Part shown: positions 23,894 through 35,575 of the stretch, in pieces
Numbering within the stretch: position 1 is the first letter of the stretch
Layout: each line of letters opens with the position of its first letter
Source: Ptiloglossa arizonensis
Taxonomy: Eukaryota > Arthropoda > Insecta > Hymenoptera > Colletidae
Length of the DNA stretch: 64,000 nt
NCBI RefSeq assembly: GCF_051014685.1
Contig: NW_027479254.1
Span: 1 to 64,000 of the forward strand
Direction: 5' to 3'
The notes under the pieces: model-generated
Told to the model about the DNA's origin: nothing
Seen by the model: the letters and a program-made list of their open reading frames with translations, nothing else
The model's database searches: none
Position numbers and translations under genes: made by a program

Positions 23894-26800
23894 ATGGATT
23901 GACCTAACCCAAAAATTCCTGTTGCATCTGAAAGTAGAAACTCGCCCGATTACAACGGTATGTGTATTTTTTCCCTAGGCCATTCTGGTTAAGCGTTTGG
24001 AGCAGCAGAATTGCGAAAAATTTTTTGCATTCTCAACCATTTCTTGGCTTCAAACTCCCATATCTCGCTAACGGATTGACCTAACCCAAAAAATCCCATT
24101 GCATCTGAAATTAGAAACTCGCCCGATTACAACGGTATGTGTATTTTTTCCCTAGGCCATTCTGGTTAAGCGTTTGGAGCAGCAGAATTGCGAAAAATTT
24201 TTTGCCTTCTCAACCATTTCTTGGCTTCAAACTCCCATATCTCGCGAACGGATTGACCTAACCCAAAAATTCCTGTAGCGTCTGGAAGTAGAGACTCGCC
24301 CGATTACAACGGTATGTGTATTTTTTCCCTAGGCCATTCTGGTTAAGCGTTTGGAGCAGCAGAATTGCGAAAAATTTTTTGCATTCTCAACCATTTCTTG
24401 GCTTCAAACTCCCATATCTCGCGAACGGATTGACCTAACCCAAAAAATCCTATTGCATCTGAAATTAGAAACTCGCCCGATTACAACGGTATGTGTATTT
24501 TTTCCCTAGGCCATTCTGGTTAAGCGTTTGGAGCAGCAGAATTGCGAAAAATTTTTTGCCTTCTCAACCATTTCTTGGCTTCAAACTCCCATATCTCGCG
24601 AACGGATTGACCTAACCCAAAAATTCCTGTAGCGTCTGGAAGTAGAGACTCGCCCGATTACAACGGTATGTGTATTTTTTCCCTAGGCCATTCTGGTTAA
24701 GCGTTTGGAGCAGCAGAATTGCGAAAAATTTTTTGCCTTCTGAACCATTTCTTGGCTTCAAACTCCCATATCTCGCGAACGGATTGACCTAACCCAAAAA
24801 TTCCTATTGCATCTGAAAGTAGAAACTCGCCCGATTACAACGGTATGTGTATTTTTTCCCTAGGCCATTCTGGTTAAGCGTTTGGAGCAGCAGAATTGCG
24901 AAAAATTTTATGCCTTCTCAACCATTTCTTGGCTTCAAACTCCCATATCTCGCGAATGGATTGACCTAACCCAAAAATTCCTGTTGCATCTGAAAGTAGA
25001 AACTCGCCCGATTACAACGGTATGTGTATTTTTTCCCTAGGCCATTCTGGTTAAGCGTTTGGAGCAGCAGAATTGCGAAAAATTTTTTGCATTCTCAACC
25101 ATTTCTTGGCTTCAAACTCCCATATCTCGCGAACGGATTGACCTAACCCAAAAAATCCTATTGCATCTGAAATTAGAAACTCGCCCGATTACAACGGTAT
25201 GTGTATTTTTTCCCTAGGCCATTCTGGTTAAGCGTTTGGAGCAGCAGAATTGCGAAAAATTTTTTGCCTTCTCAACCATTTCTTGGCTTCAAACTCCCAT
25301 ATCTCGCGAACGGATTGATCTAACCCAAAAATTCCTGTAGCGTCTGGAAGTAGAGACTCGCCCGATTACAACGGTATGTGTATTTTTTCCCTAGGCCATT
25401 CTGGTTAAGTGTTTGGAGCAGCAGAATTGCGAAAAATTTTTTGCATTCTCAACCATTTCTTGGCTTCAAACTCCCATATCTCGCGAACGGATTGACCTAA
25501 CCCAAAAAATCCTATTGCATCTGAAATTAGAAACTCGCCCGATTACAACGGTATGTGTATTTTTTCCCTAGGCCATTCTGGTTAAGCGTTTGGAGCAGCA
25601 GAATTGCGAAAAATTTTTTGCATTCTCAACCATTTCTTGGCTTCAAACTCCCATATCTCGCGAACGGATTGACCTAACCCAAAAAATCCTATTGCATCTG
25701 AAATTAGAAACTCGCCCGATTACAACGGTATGTGTATTTTTTCCCTAGGCCATTCTGGTTAAGCGTTTGGAGCAGCAGAATTGCGAAAAATTTTTTGCCT
25801 TCTCAACCATTTCTTGGCTTCAAACTCCCATATCTCGCGAACGGATTGACCTAACCCAAAAATTCCTGTAGCGTCTGGAAGTAGAGACTCGCCCGATTAC
25901 AACGGTATGTGTATTTTTTCCCTAGGCCATTCTGGTTAAGCGTTTGGAGCAGCAGAATTGCGAAAAATTTTTTGCCCTCTGAACCATTTCTTGGCTTCAA
26001 ACTCCCATATCTCGCGAACGGATTGACATAACCCAAAAATTCCTTTTGCATCTGAAAGTAGAAACTCGCCCGATTACAACGGTATGTGTATTTTTTCCCT
26101 AGGCCATTCTGGTTAAGCGTTTGGAGCAGCAGAATTGCGAAAAATTTTATGCCTTCTCAACCATTTCTTGGCTTCAAACTCCCATATCTCGCGAATGGAT
26201 TGACCTAACCCAAAAATTCCTGTTGCATCTGAAAGTAGAAACTCGCCCGATTACAACGGTATGTGTATTTTTTCCCTAGGCCATTCTGGTTAAGCGTTTG
26301 GAGCAGCAGAATTGCGAAAAATTTTTTGCATTCTCAACCATTTCTTGGCTTCAAACTCCCATATCTCGCTAACGGATTGACCTAACCCAAAAAATCCCAT
26401 TGCATCTGAAATTAGAAACTCGCCCGATTACAACGGTATGTGTATTTTTTCCCTAGGCCATTCTGGTTAAGCGTTTGGAGCAGCAGAATTGCGAAAAATT
26501 TTTTGCCTTCTCAACCATTTCTTGGCTTCAAACTCCCATATCTCGCGAACGGATTGACCTAACCCAAAAATTCCTGTAGCGTCTGGAAGTAGAGAGTCGC
26601 CCGATTACAACGGTATGTGTATTTTTTCCCTAGGCCATTCTGGTTAAGCGTTTGGAGCAGCAGAATTGCGAAAAATTTTTTGCCTTCTGAACCATTTCTT
26701 GGCTTCAAACTCCCATATCTCGCGAACGGATTGACCTAACCCAAAAATTCCTATTGCATCTGAAAGTAGAAACTCGCCCGATTACAACGGTATGTGTATT

Positions 26801-27433
26801 TTTTCCCTAGGCCATTCTGGTTAAGCGTTTGGAGCAGCAGAATTGCGAAAAATTTTATGCCTTCTCAACCATTTCTTGGCTTCAAACTCCCATATCTCGC
26901 GAACGGATTGACCTAACACAAAAATTCCTATTGCATCTGAAAGTCGAAACTCGCCCGATTACAACGGTATGTGTATTTTTTCCCTAGGCCATTCTGGTTA
27001 AGCGTTTGGAGCAGCAGAAGTGCGAAAGATTTGTTGTCTTCTCAACCATTTCTTAGCTTCAAACTCCCATATCTCGCGAACGGATTGACATAACCCTAAA
27101 ATTCCTGTTGCATCTGAAAGTAGAAACTCGCCCGATTACAACGGTATCTGTATTTTTCCCCTAGGCCATTCTGTTTAGGCGTTTGGAGCAGCAGAATTGC
27201 GAAAAATTTTTTGCCTTCTCAACCATTTCTTGGCTTCAAACTCCCATATCTCGCGAACGGATTGACCTAACCCAAAAATTCCTATTGCATCTGAAAGTAG
27301 AAACTCGCCCGATTACAACGGTATGTGTATTTTGTCCCTAGGCCATTCTGGTTAAGCGTTTGGAGCAGCAGAATTGCGAAAAATTTTTTGCCTTCTCAAC
27401 CATTTCTTGGCTTCAAACTCCCATATCTCGCGA

Positions 27434-27610
27434 ACGGATTGACCTAACCCAAAAATTCCAATTGCATCTGAAAGTAGAACATCGCCCGATTACAGCGGTA
27501 TGTGTATTTTTTCCCTAGGCCATTCTGGTGAAGCGTTTGGAGCAGCAGAATTGCGAAAAATTTTTTCCCTTCTCAACCATTTCTTGGCTTCAAACTCCCA
27601 TATCTCGCGA
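27434..27610 (+). repeat. Zone 3 B variant (gaacatcg)
   Basis: The unit has ccaattgc and attacagcgg as in type B, but gtagaacatcgcccg, ctggtgaagc and ttttttcccttctc. Copies lie at 27434, 29558, 31151, 35045, 38408 and 41612; the last two have ctggttaagc. Another gaacatcg unit at 40547 has a different 3' half (cttctcaagc). Most are followed by the PstI C variant. Confidence 0.8.
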
Positions 27611-27787
27611 ACGGATTGACCTAACCCAAAAATTCCTGCAGCGTCTGGAAGTAGAGCCTCGCCCGATAACAACGGTATGTGTATTTTTTCCCTAGGCCAT
27701 TCTGGTTAAGCGTTTGGAGCAGCAGAATTGCGAAAAATTTTTTGCCTTCTCAACCATTTCTTGGATTCAAACTCCCATATCTCGCGA
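27611..27787 (+). repeat. Zone 3 C variant with PstI site
   Basis: The C block reads cctgcagcgtctggaag, creating ctgcag (27636-27641), with tagagcctcg and cccgataacaacgg, and ends with tggattc. Copies follow the gaacatcg B variant at 29735, 31328, 35222, 38585 and 41789, with later ones showing gaggctcg or gaagctcg. ctgcag is not seen in other subtypes, so it labels this lineage. Confidence 0.8.
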
Positions 27788-30700
27788 ACGGATTGACCTA
27801 ACCCAAAAATTCCTATTGCATCTGAAAGTAGAAACTCGCCCGATTACAACGGTATGTGTATTTTTTCCCTAGGCCATTCTGGTTAAGCGTTTGGAGCAGC
27901 AGAATTGCGAAAAATTTGTTGCCTTCTCAACCATTTCTTGGCTTCAAACTCCCATATCTCGCGAACGGATTGACCTAACCCAAAAATTCCTATTGCATCT
28001 GAAAGTCGAAACTCGCCCGATTACAACGGTATGTGTATTTTGTCCCTAGGCCATTCTGGTTAAGCGTTTGGAGCAGCAGAATTGCGAAAAATTTGTTGCA
28101 TTCTCAACCATTTCTTGGCTTCAAACTCCCATATCTCGCGAACGGATTGACCTAACCCAAAAATTCCTATTGCATCTGAAAGTAGAAACTCGCCCGATTA
28201 CAACGGTATGTGTATTTTTTCCCTAGGACATTCTGGTTAAGCGTTTGGAGCAGCAGAATTGCGAAAAATTTTTTGCCTTCTCAACCATTTCTTGGCTTCA
28301 AACTCCCATATCTCGCGAACGGATTGACCTAACCCAAAAATTCCTATTGCATCTGAAATTAGAAACTCGCCCGATTACAACGGTATGTGTATTTTTTCCC
28401 TAGGCCATTCTGGTTAAGCGTTTGGAGCAGCAGAATTGCGAAAAATTTTTTGCCTTCTCAACCATTTCTTGGCTTCAAACTCCCATATCTCGCGAACGGA
28501 TTGACCTAACCCAAAAATTCCTGTAGCGTCTGGAAGTAGAGACTCGCCCGATTACAACGGTATGTGTATTTTTTCCCTAGGCCATTCTGGTTAAGCGTTT
28601 GGAGCAGCAGAATTGCGAAAAATTTTTTGCCTTCTCAACCATTTCTTGGCTTCAAACTCCCATATCTCGCGAACGGATTGACCTAACCCAAAAATTCCTG
28701 TAGCGTCTGGAAGTAGAGAGTCGCCCGATTACAACGGTATGTGTATTTTTTCCCTAGGCCATTCTGGTTAAGCGTTTGGAGCAGCAGAATTGCGAAAAAT
28801 TTTTTGCCTTCTGAACCATTTCTTGGCTTCAAACTCCCATATCTCGCGAACGGATTGACCTAACCCAAAAATTCCTATTGCATCTGAAAGTAGAAACTCG
28901 CCCGATTACAACGGTATGTGTATTTTTTCCCTAGGCCATTCTGGTTAAGCGTTTGGAGCAGCAGAATTGCGAAAAATTTTATGCCTTCTCAACCATTTCT
29001 TGGCTTCAAACTCCCATATCTCGCGAACGGATTGACCTAACACAAAAATTCCTATTGCATCTGAAAGTCGAAACTCGCCCGATTACAACGGTATGTGTAT
29101 TTTTTCCCTAGGCCATTCTGGTTAAGCGTTTGGAGCAGCAGAAGTGCGAAAGATTTGTTGTCTTCTCAACCATTTCTTAGCTTCAAACTCCCATATCTCG
29201 CGAACGGATTGACATAACCCTAAAATTCCTGTTGCATCTGAAAGTAGAAACTCGCCCGATTACAACGGTATCTGTATTTTTCCCCTAGGCCATTCTGTTT
29301 AGGCGTTTGGAGCAGCAGAATTGCGAAAAATTTTTTGCCTTCTCAACCATTTCTTGGCTTCAAACTCCCATATCTCGCGAACGGATTGACCTAACCCAAA
29401 AATTCCTATTGCATCTGAAAGTAGAAACTCGCCCGATTACAACGGTATGTGTATTTTGTCCCTAGGCCATTCTGGTTAAGCGTTTGGAGCAGCAGAATTG
29501 CGAAAAATTTTTTGCCTTCTCAACCATTTCTTGGCTTCAAACTCCCATATCTCGCGAACGGATTGACCTAACCCAAAAATTCCAATTGCATCTGAAAGTA
29601 GAACATCGCCCGATTACAGCGGTATGTGTATTTTTTCCCTAGGCCATTCTGGTGAAGCGTTTGGAGCAGCAGAATTGCGAAAAATTTTTTCCCTTCTCAA
29701 CCATTTCTTGGCTTCAAACTCCCATATCTCGCGAACGGATTGACCTAACCCAAAAATTCCTGCAGCGTCTGGAAGTAGAGCCTCGCCCGATAACAACGGT
29801 ATGTGTATTTTTTCCCTAGGCCATTCTGGTTAAGCGTTTGGAGCAGCAGAATTGCGAAAAATTTTTTGCCTTCTCAACCATTTCTTGGATTCAAACTCCC
29901 ATATCTCGCGAACGGATTGACCTAACCCAAAAATTCCTATTGCATCTGAAAGTAGAAACTCGCCCGATTACAACGGTATGTGTATTTTTTCCCTAGGCCA
30001 TTCTGGTTAAGCGTTTGGAGCAGCAGAATTGCGAAAAATTTGTTGCCTTCTCAACCATTTCTTGGCTTCAAACTCCCATATCTCGCGAACGGATTGACCT
30101 AACCCAAAAATTCCTATTGCATCTGAAAGTCGAAACTCGCCCGATTACAACGGTATGTGTATTTTGTCCCTAGGCCATTCTGGTTAAGCGTTTGGAGCAG
30201 CAGAATTGCGAAAAATTTGTTGCATTCTCAACCATTTCTTGGCTTCAAACTCCCATATCTCGCGAACGGATTGACCTAACCCAAAAATTCCTATTGCATC
30301 TGAAAGTAGAAACTCGCCCGATTACAACGGTATGTGTATTTTTTCCCTAGGACATTCTGGTTAAGCGTTTGGAGCAGCAGAATTGCGAAAAATTTTTTGC
30401 CTTCTCAACCATTTCTTGGCTTCAAACTCCCATATCTCGCGAACGGATTGACCTAACCCAAAAATTCCTATTGCATCTGAAATTAGAAACTCGCCCGATT
30501 ACAACGGTATGTGTATTTTTTCCCTAGGCCATTCTGGTTAAGCGTTTGGAGCAGCAGAATTGCGAAAAATTTTATGCCTTCTCAACCATTTCTTGGCTTC
30601 AAACTCCCATATCTCGCGAACGGATTGACCTAACACAAAAATTCCTATTGCATCTGAAAGTCGAAACTCGCCCGATTACAACGGTATGTGTATTTTTTCC

Positions 30701-31773
30701 CTAGGCCATTCTGGTTAAGCGTTTGGAGCAGCAGAAGTGCGAAAGATTTGTTGTCTTCTCAACCATTTCTTAGCTTCAAACTCCCATATCTCGCGAACGG
30801 ATTGACATAACCCTAAAATTCCTGTTGCATCTGAAAGTAGAAACTCGCCCGATTACAACGGTATCTGTATTTTTCCCCTAGGCCATTCTGTTTAGGCGTT
30901 TGGAGCAGCAGAATTGCGAAAAATTTTTTGCCTTCTCAACCATTTCTTGGCTTCAAACTCCCATATCTCGCGAACGGATTGACCTAACCCAAAAATTCCT
31001 ATTGCATCTGAAAGTAGAAACTCGCCCGATTACAACGGTATGTGTATTTTGTCCCTAGGCCATTCTGGTTAAGCGTTTGGAGCAGCAGAATTGCGAAAAA
31101 TTTTTTGCCTTCTCAACCATTTCTTGGCTTCAAACTCCCATATCTCGCGAACGGATTGACCTAACCCAAAAATTCCAATTGCATCTGAAAGTAGAACATC
31201 GCCCGATTACAGCGGTATGTGTATTTTTTCCCTAGGCCATTCTGGTGAAGCGTTTGGAGCAGCAGAATTGCGAAAAATTTTTTCCCTTCTCAACCATTTC
31301 TTGGCTTCAAACTCCCATATCTCGCGAACGGATTGACATAACCCAAAAATTCCTGCAGCGTCTGGAAGTAGAGCCTCGCCCGATAACAACGGTATGTGTA
31401 TTTTTTCCCTAGGCCATTCTGGTTAAGCGTTTGGAGCAGCAGAATTGCGAAAAATTTTTTGCCTTCTCAACCATTTCTTGGATTCAAACTCCCATATCTC
31501 GCGAACGGATTGACCTAACCCAAAAATTCCTATTGCATCTGAAAGTAGAAACTCGCCCGATTACAACGGTATGTGTATTTTTTCCCTAGGCCATTCTGGT
31601 TAAGCGTTTGGAGCAGCAGAATTGCGAAAAATTTGTTGCCTTCTCAACCATTTCTTGGCTTCAAACTCCCATATCTCGCGAACGGATTGACCTAACCCAA
31701 AAATTCCTATTGCATCTGAAAGTCGAAACTCGCCCGATTACAACGGTATGTGTATTTTTTCCCTAGGCCATTC

Positions 31774-33897
31774 AGGTTAAGCGTTTGGAGCAGCAGAAGT
31801 GCGAAGTATTTGTTGTCTTCTCAACCATTTCTTAGCTTCAAACTCCCATATCTCGCGAACGGATTGACCTAACCCAAAAATTCCTATTGCATCTGAAAGT
31901 AGAAACTCGCCCGATTACAACGGTATGTGTATTTTGTCCCTAGGCCATTCTGGTTAAGCGTTTGGAGCAGCAGAATTGCGAAAAATTTGTTGCATTCTCA
32001 ACCATTTCTTGGCTTCAAACTCCCATATCTCGCGAACGGATTGACCTAACCCAAAAATTCCTATTGCATCTGAAAGTAGAAACTCGCCCGATTACAACGG
32101 TATGTGTATTTTTTCCCTAGGACATTCTGGTTAAGCGTTTGGAGCAGCAGAATTGCGAAAAATTTTTTGCCTTCTCAACCATTTCTTGGCTTCAAACTCC
32201 CATATCTCGCGAACGGATTGACCTAACCCAAAAATTCCTATTGCATCTGAAATTAGAAACTCGCCCGATTACAACGGTATGTGTATTTTTTCCCTAGGCC
32301 ATTCTGGTTAAGCGTTTGGAGCAGCAGAATTGCGAAAAATTTTTTGCCTTCTCAACCATTTCTTGGCTTCAAACTCCCATATCTCGCGAACGGATTGACC
32401 TAACCCAAAAATTCCTGTAGCGTCTGGAAGTAGAGACTCGCCCGATTACAACGGTATGTGTATTTTTTCCCTAGGCCATTCTGGTTAAGCGTTTGGAGCA
32501 GCAGAATTGCGAAAAATTTTTTGCCCTCTGAACCATTTCTTGGCTTCAAACTCCCATATCTCGCGAACGGATTGACCTAACCCAAAAATTCCTTTTGCAT
32601 CTGAAAGTAGAAACTCGCCCGATTACAACGGTATGTGTATTTTTTCCCTAGGCCATTCTGGTTAAGCGTTTGGAGCAGCAGAATTGCGAAAAATTTTATG
32701 CCTTCTCAACCATTTCTTGGCTTCAAACTCCCATATCTCGCGAATGGATTGACCTAACCCAAAAATTCCTGTTGCATCTGAAAGTAGAAACTCGCCCGAT
32801 TACAACGGTATGTGTATTTTTTCCCTAGGCCATTCAGGTTAAGCGTTTGGAGCAGCAGAAGTGCGAAGTATTTGTTGTCTTCTCAACCATTTCTTAGCTT
32901 CAAACTCCCATATCTCGCGAACGGATTGACCTAACCCAAAAATTCCTATTGCATCTGAAAGTAGAAACTCGCCCGATTACAACGGTATGTGTATTTTGTC
33001 CCTAGGCCATTCTGGTTAAGCGTTTGGAGCAGCAGAATTGCGAAAAATTTGTTGCATTCTCAACCATTTCTTGGCTTCAAACTCCCATATCTCGCGAACG
33101 GATTGACCTAACCCAAAAATTCCTATTGCATCTGAAAGTAGAAACTCGCCCGATTACAACGGTATGTGTATTTTTTCCCTAGGACATTCTGGTTAAGCGT
33201 TTGGAGCAGCAGAATTGCGAAAAATTTTTTGCCTTCTCAACCATTTCTTGGCTTCAAACTCCCATATCTCGCGAACGGATTGACCTAACCCAAAAATTCC
33301 TATTGCATCTGAAATTAGAAACTCGCCCGATTACAACGGTATGTGTATTTTTTCCCTAGGCCATTCTGGTTAAGCGTTTGGAGCAGCAGAATTGCGAAAA
33401 ATTTTTTGCCTTCTCAACCATTTCTTGGCTTCAAACTCCCATATCTCGCGAACGGATTGACCTAACCCAAAAATTCCTGTAGCGTCTGGAAGTAGAGACT
33501 CGCCCGATTACAACGGTATGTGTATTTTTTCCCTAGGCCATTCTGGTTAAGCGTTTGGAGCAGCAGAATTGCGAAAAATTTTTTGCCCTCTGAACCATTT
33601 CTTGGCTTCAAACTCCCATATCTCGCGAACGGATTGACCTAACCCAAAAATTCCTTTTGCATCTGAAAGTAGAAACTCGCCCGATTACAACGGTATGTGT
33701 ATTTTTTCCCTAGGCCATTCTGGTTAAGCGTTTGGAGCAGCAGAATTGCGAAAAATTTTATGCCTTCTCAACCATTTCTTGGCTTCAAACTCCCATATCT
33801 CGCGAATGGATTGACCTAACCCAAAAATTCCTGTTGCATCTGAAAGCAGAAACTCGCCCGATTACAACGGTATGTGTATTTTTTCCCTAGGCCATTC
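31774..33897 (+). repeat. Tandem 6-monomer duplication, 2 x 1062 bp
   Basis: The marker cattcaggtt with gcgaagtattt occurs at 31771 and 32833, exactly six monomers apart, followed in both by ttttgtcccta with gttgcattctc, ctaggacattc, gaaattag, C with gccctctgaacc, and G. The junction is the monomer at 32744, whose 5' part is a zone 2 type D (after cgaatgg, cctgttgc) and whose 3' part carries cattcagg. The exchange lies between about 32774 and 32835. Confidence 0.85.
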
Positions 33898-35575
33898 TGG
33901 TTAAGCGTTTGGAGCAGCAGAATTGCGAAAAATTTTTTGCATTCTCAACCATTTCTTGGCTTCAAACTCCCATATCTCGCTAACGGATTGACCTAACCCA
34001 AAAAATCCTATTGCATCTGAAATTAGAAACTCGCCCGATTACAACGGTATGTGTATTTTTTCCCTAGGCCATTCTGGTTAAGCGTTTGGAGCAGCAGAAT
34101 TGCGAAAAATTTTTTGCCTTCTCAACCATTTCTTGGCTTCAAACTCCCATATCTCGCGAACGGATTGACCTAACCCAAAAATTCCTGTAGCGTCTGGAAG
34201 TAGAGAGTCGCCCGATTACAACGGTATGTGTATTTTTTCCCTAGGCCATTCTGGTTAAGCGTTTGGAGCAGCAGAATTGCGAAAAATTTTTTGCCTTCTG
34301 AACCATTTCTTGGCTTCAAACTCCCATATCTCGCGAACGGATTGACCTAACCCAAAAATTCCTATTGCATCTGAAAGTAGAAACTCGCCCGATTACAACG
34401 GTATGTGTATTTTTTCCCTAGGCCATTCTGGTTAAGCGTTTGGAGCAGCAGAATTGCGAAAAATTTTATGCCTTCTCAACCATTTCTTGGCTTCAAACTC
34501 CCATATCTCGCGAACGGATTGACCTAACACAAAAATTCCTATTGCATCTGAAAGTCGAAACTCGCCCGATTACAACGGTATGTGTATTTTTTCCCTAGGC
34601 CATTCTGGTTAAGCGTTTGGAGCAGCAGAAGTGCGAAAGATTTGTTGTCTTCTCAACCATTTCTTAGATTCAAACTCCCATATCTCGCGAACGGATTGAC
34701 ATAACCCTAAAATTCCTGTTGCATCTGAAAGTAGAAACTCGCCCGATTACAACGGTATCTGTATTTTTCCCCTAGGCCATTCTGTTTAGGCGTTTGGAGC
34801 AGCAGAATTGCGAAAAATTTTTTGCCTTCTCAACCATTTCTTGGCTTCAAACTCCCATATCTCGCGAACGGATTGACCTAACCCAAAAATTCCTATTGCA
34901 TCTGAAAGTAGAAACTCGCCCGATTACAACGGTATGTGTATTTTGTCCCTAGGCCATTCTGGTTAAGCGTTTGGAGCAGCAGAATTGCGAAAAATTTTTT
35001 GCCTTCTCAACCATTTCTTGGCTTCAAACTCCCATATCTCGCGAACGGATTGACCTAACCCAAAAATTCCAATTGCATCTGAAAGTAGAACATCGCCCGA
35101 TTACAGCGGTATGTGTATTTTTTCCCTAGGCCATTCTGGTGAAGCGTTTGGAGCAGCAGAATTGCGAAAAATTTTTTCCCTTCTCAACCATTTCTTGGCT
35201 TCAAACTCCCATATCTCGCGAACGGATTGACCTAACCCAAAAATTCCTGCAGCGTCTGGAAGTAGAGCCTCGCCCGATAACAACGGTATGTGTATTTTTT
35301 CCCTAGGCCATTCTGGTTAAGCGTTTGGAGCAGCAGAATTGCGAAAAATTTTTTGCCTTCTCAACCATTTCTTGGATTCAAACTCCCATATCTCGCGAAC
35401 GGATTGACCTAACCCAAAAATTCCTATTGCATCTGAAAGTAGAAACTCGCCCGATTACAACGGTATGTGTATTTTTTCCCTAGGCCATTCTGGTTAAGCG
35501 TTTGGAGCAGCAGAATTGCGAAAAATTTGTTGCCTTCTCAACCATTTCTTGGCTTCAAACTCCCATATCTCGCGA

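Larger units (their letters stand above)
21946..26548 (+). repeat. Tandem 13-monomer duplication, about 2 x 2301 bp
   Basis: Units from 21946 and from 24248 match in order: C, E, C with ttctgaacc, A with aattttatgcc, D after cgaatgg, E, C with gatctaaccc, E, E, C with gccctctgaacc, G with gacataaccc, D ending tcgctaacgg, and E with aaaaaatcccattgc. Anchors such as gccctctg recur at 2301 bp (23672 and 25973). This block overlaps the second half of the 14-monomer duplication, so the two events happened one after the other. The first copy is 1 bp longer because of the A insertion at 22140. Confidence 0.8.
11503..26902 (+). repeat. Zone 2: D/E/C-dominated domain
   Basis: From here the common units are D (cctgttgc), E (aaaaaatcctattgc with gaaattag) and C, with gcattctc replacing gccttctc in many. 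E is very often followed by C, and D marked by cgaatggattg is followed by E. Recurrent accessory variants are tatctgtatt, agaaatgcg, agaagtgcg, aattttatgcc and ttctgaacc. B units are almost absent. The domain contains the 19-20-, 14- and 13-monomer duplications listed separately. Confidence 0.75.
26549..30540 (+). repeat. 12-monomer duplication, 2124-bp offset
   Basis: Units from 26549 and from 28673 match in order: C with agagagtcgcc and ttctgaacc, A with aattttatgcc, taacacaaaa with gtcgaaac, gacataaccctaaaa, ttttgtcccta, gaacatcg with ctggtgaagc, the PstI C variant with tggattc, tttgttgcc, and gttgcattctc. The second copy ends in a hybrid monomer at 30443 that starts with gaaattag as its partner at 28319 does but switches to aattttatgcc, placing an exchange between about 30485 and 30573. 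From there a further nine-monomer (1593-bp) partial copy begins. Confidence 0.8.

Noticed and set aside
23550..26051. Minus-strand open frames of 66 codons at 23550-23750 and 25851-26051
   Set aside because: They are the same C-G monomer pair in two copies of the 13-monomer duplication. They exist because ccttttgc removes a stop that is present in type A. The translation is just the satellite and has no recognisable domain.
27490..35283. Minus-strand open frames of 60 codons at 27490, 29614, 31207 and 35101
   Set aside because: All four are the gaacatcg B variant plus PstI C variant pair in higher-order copies. Length is about one repeat unit (59 codons), as expected where a single recurring stop is lost.
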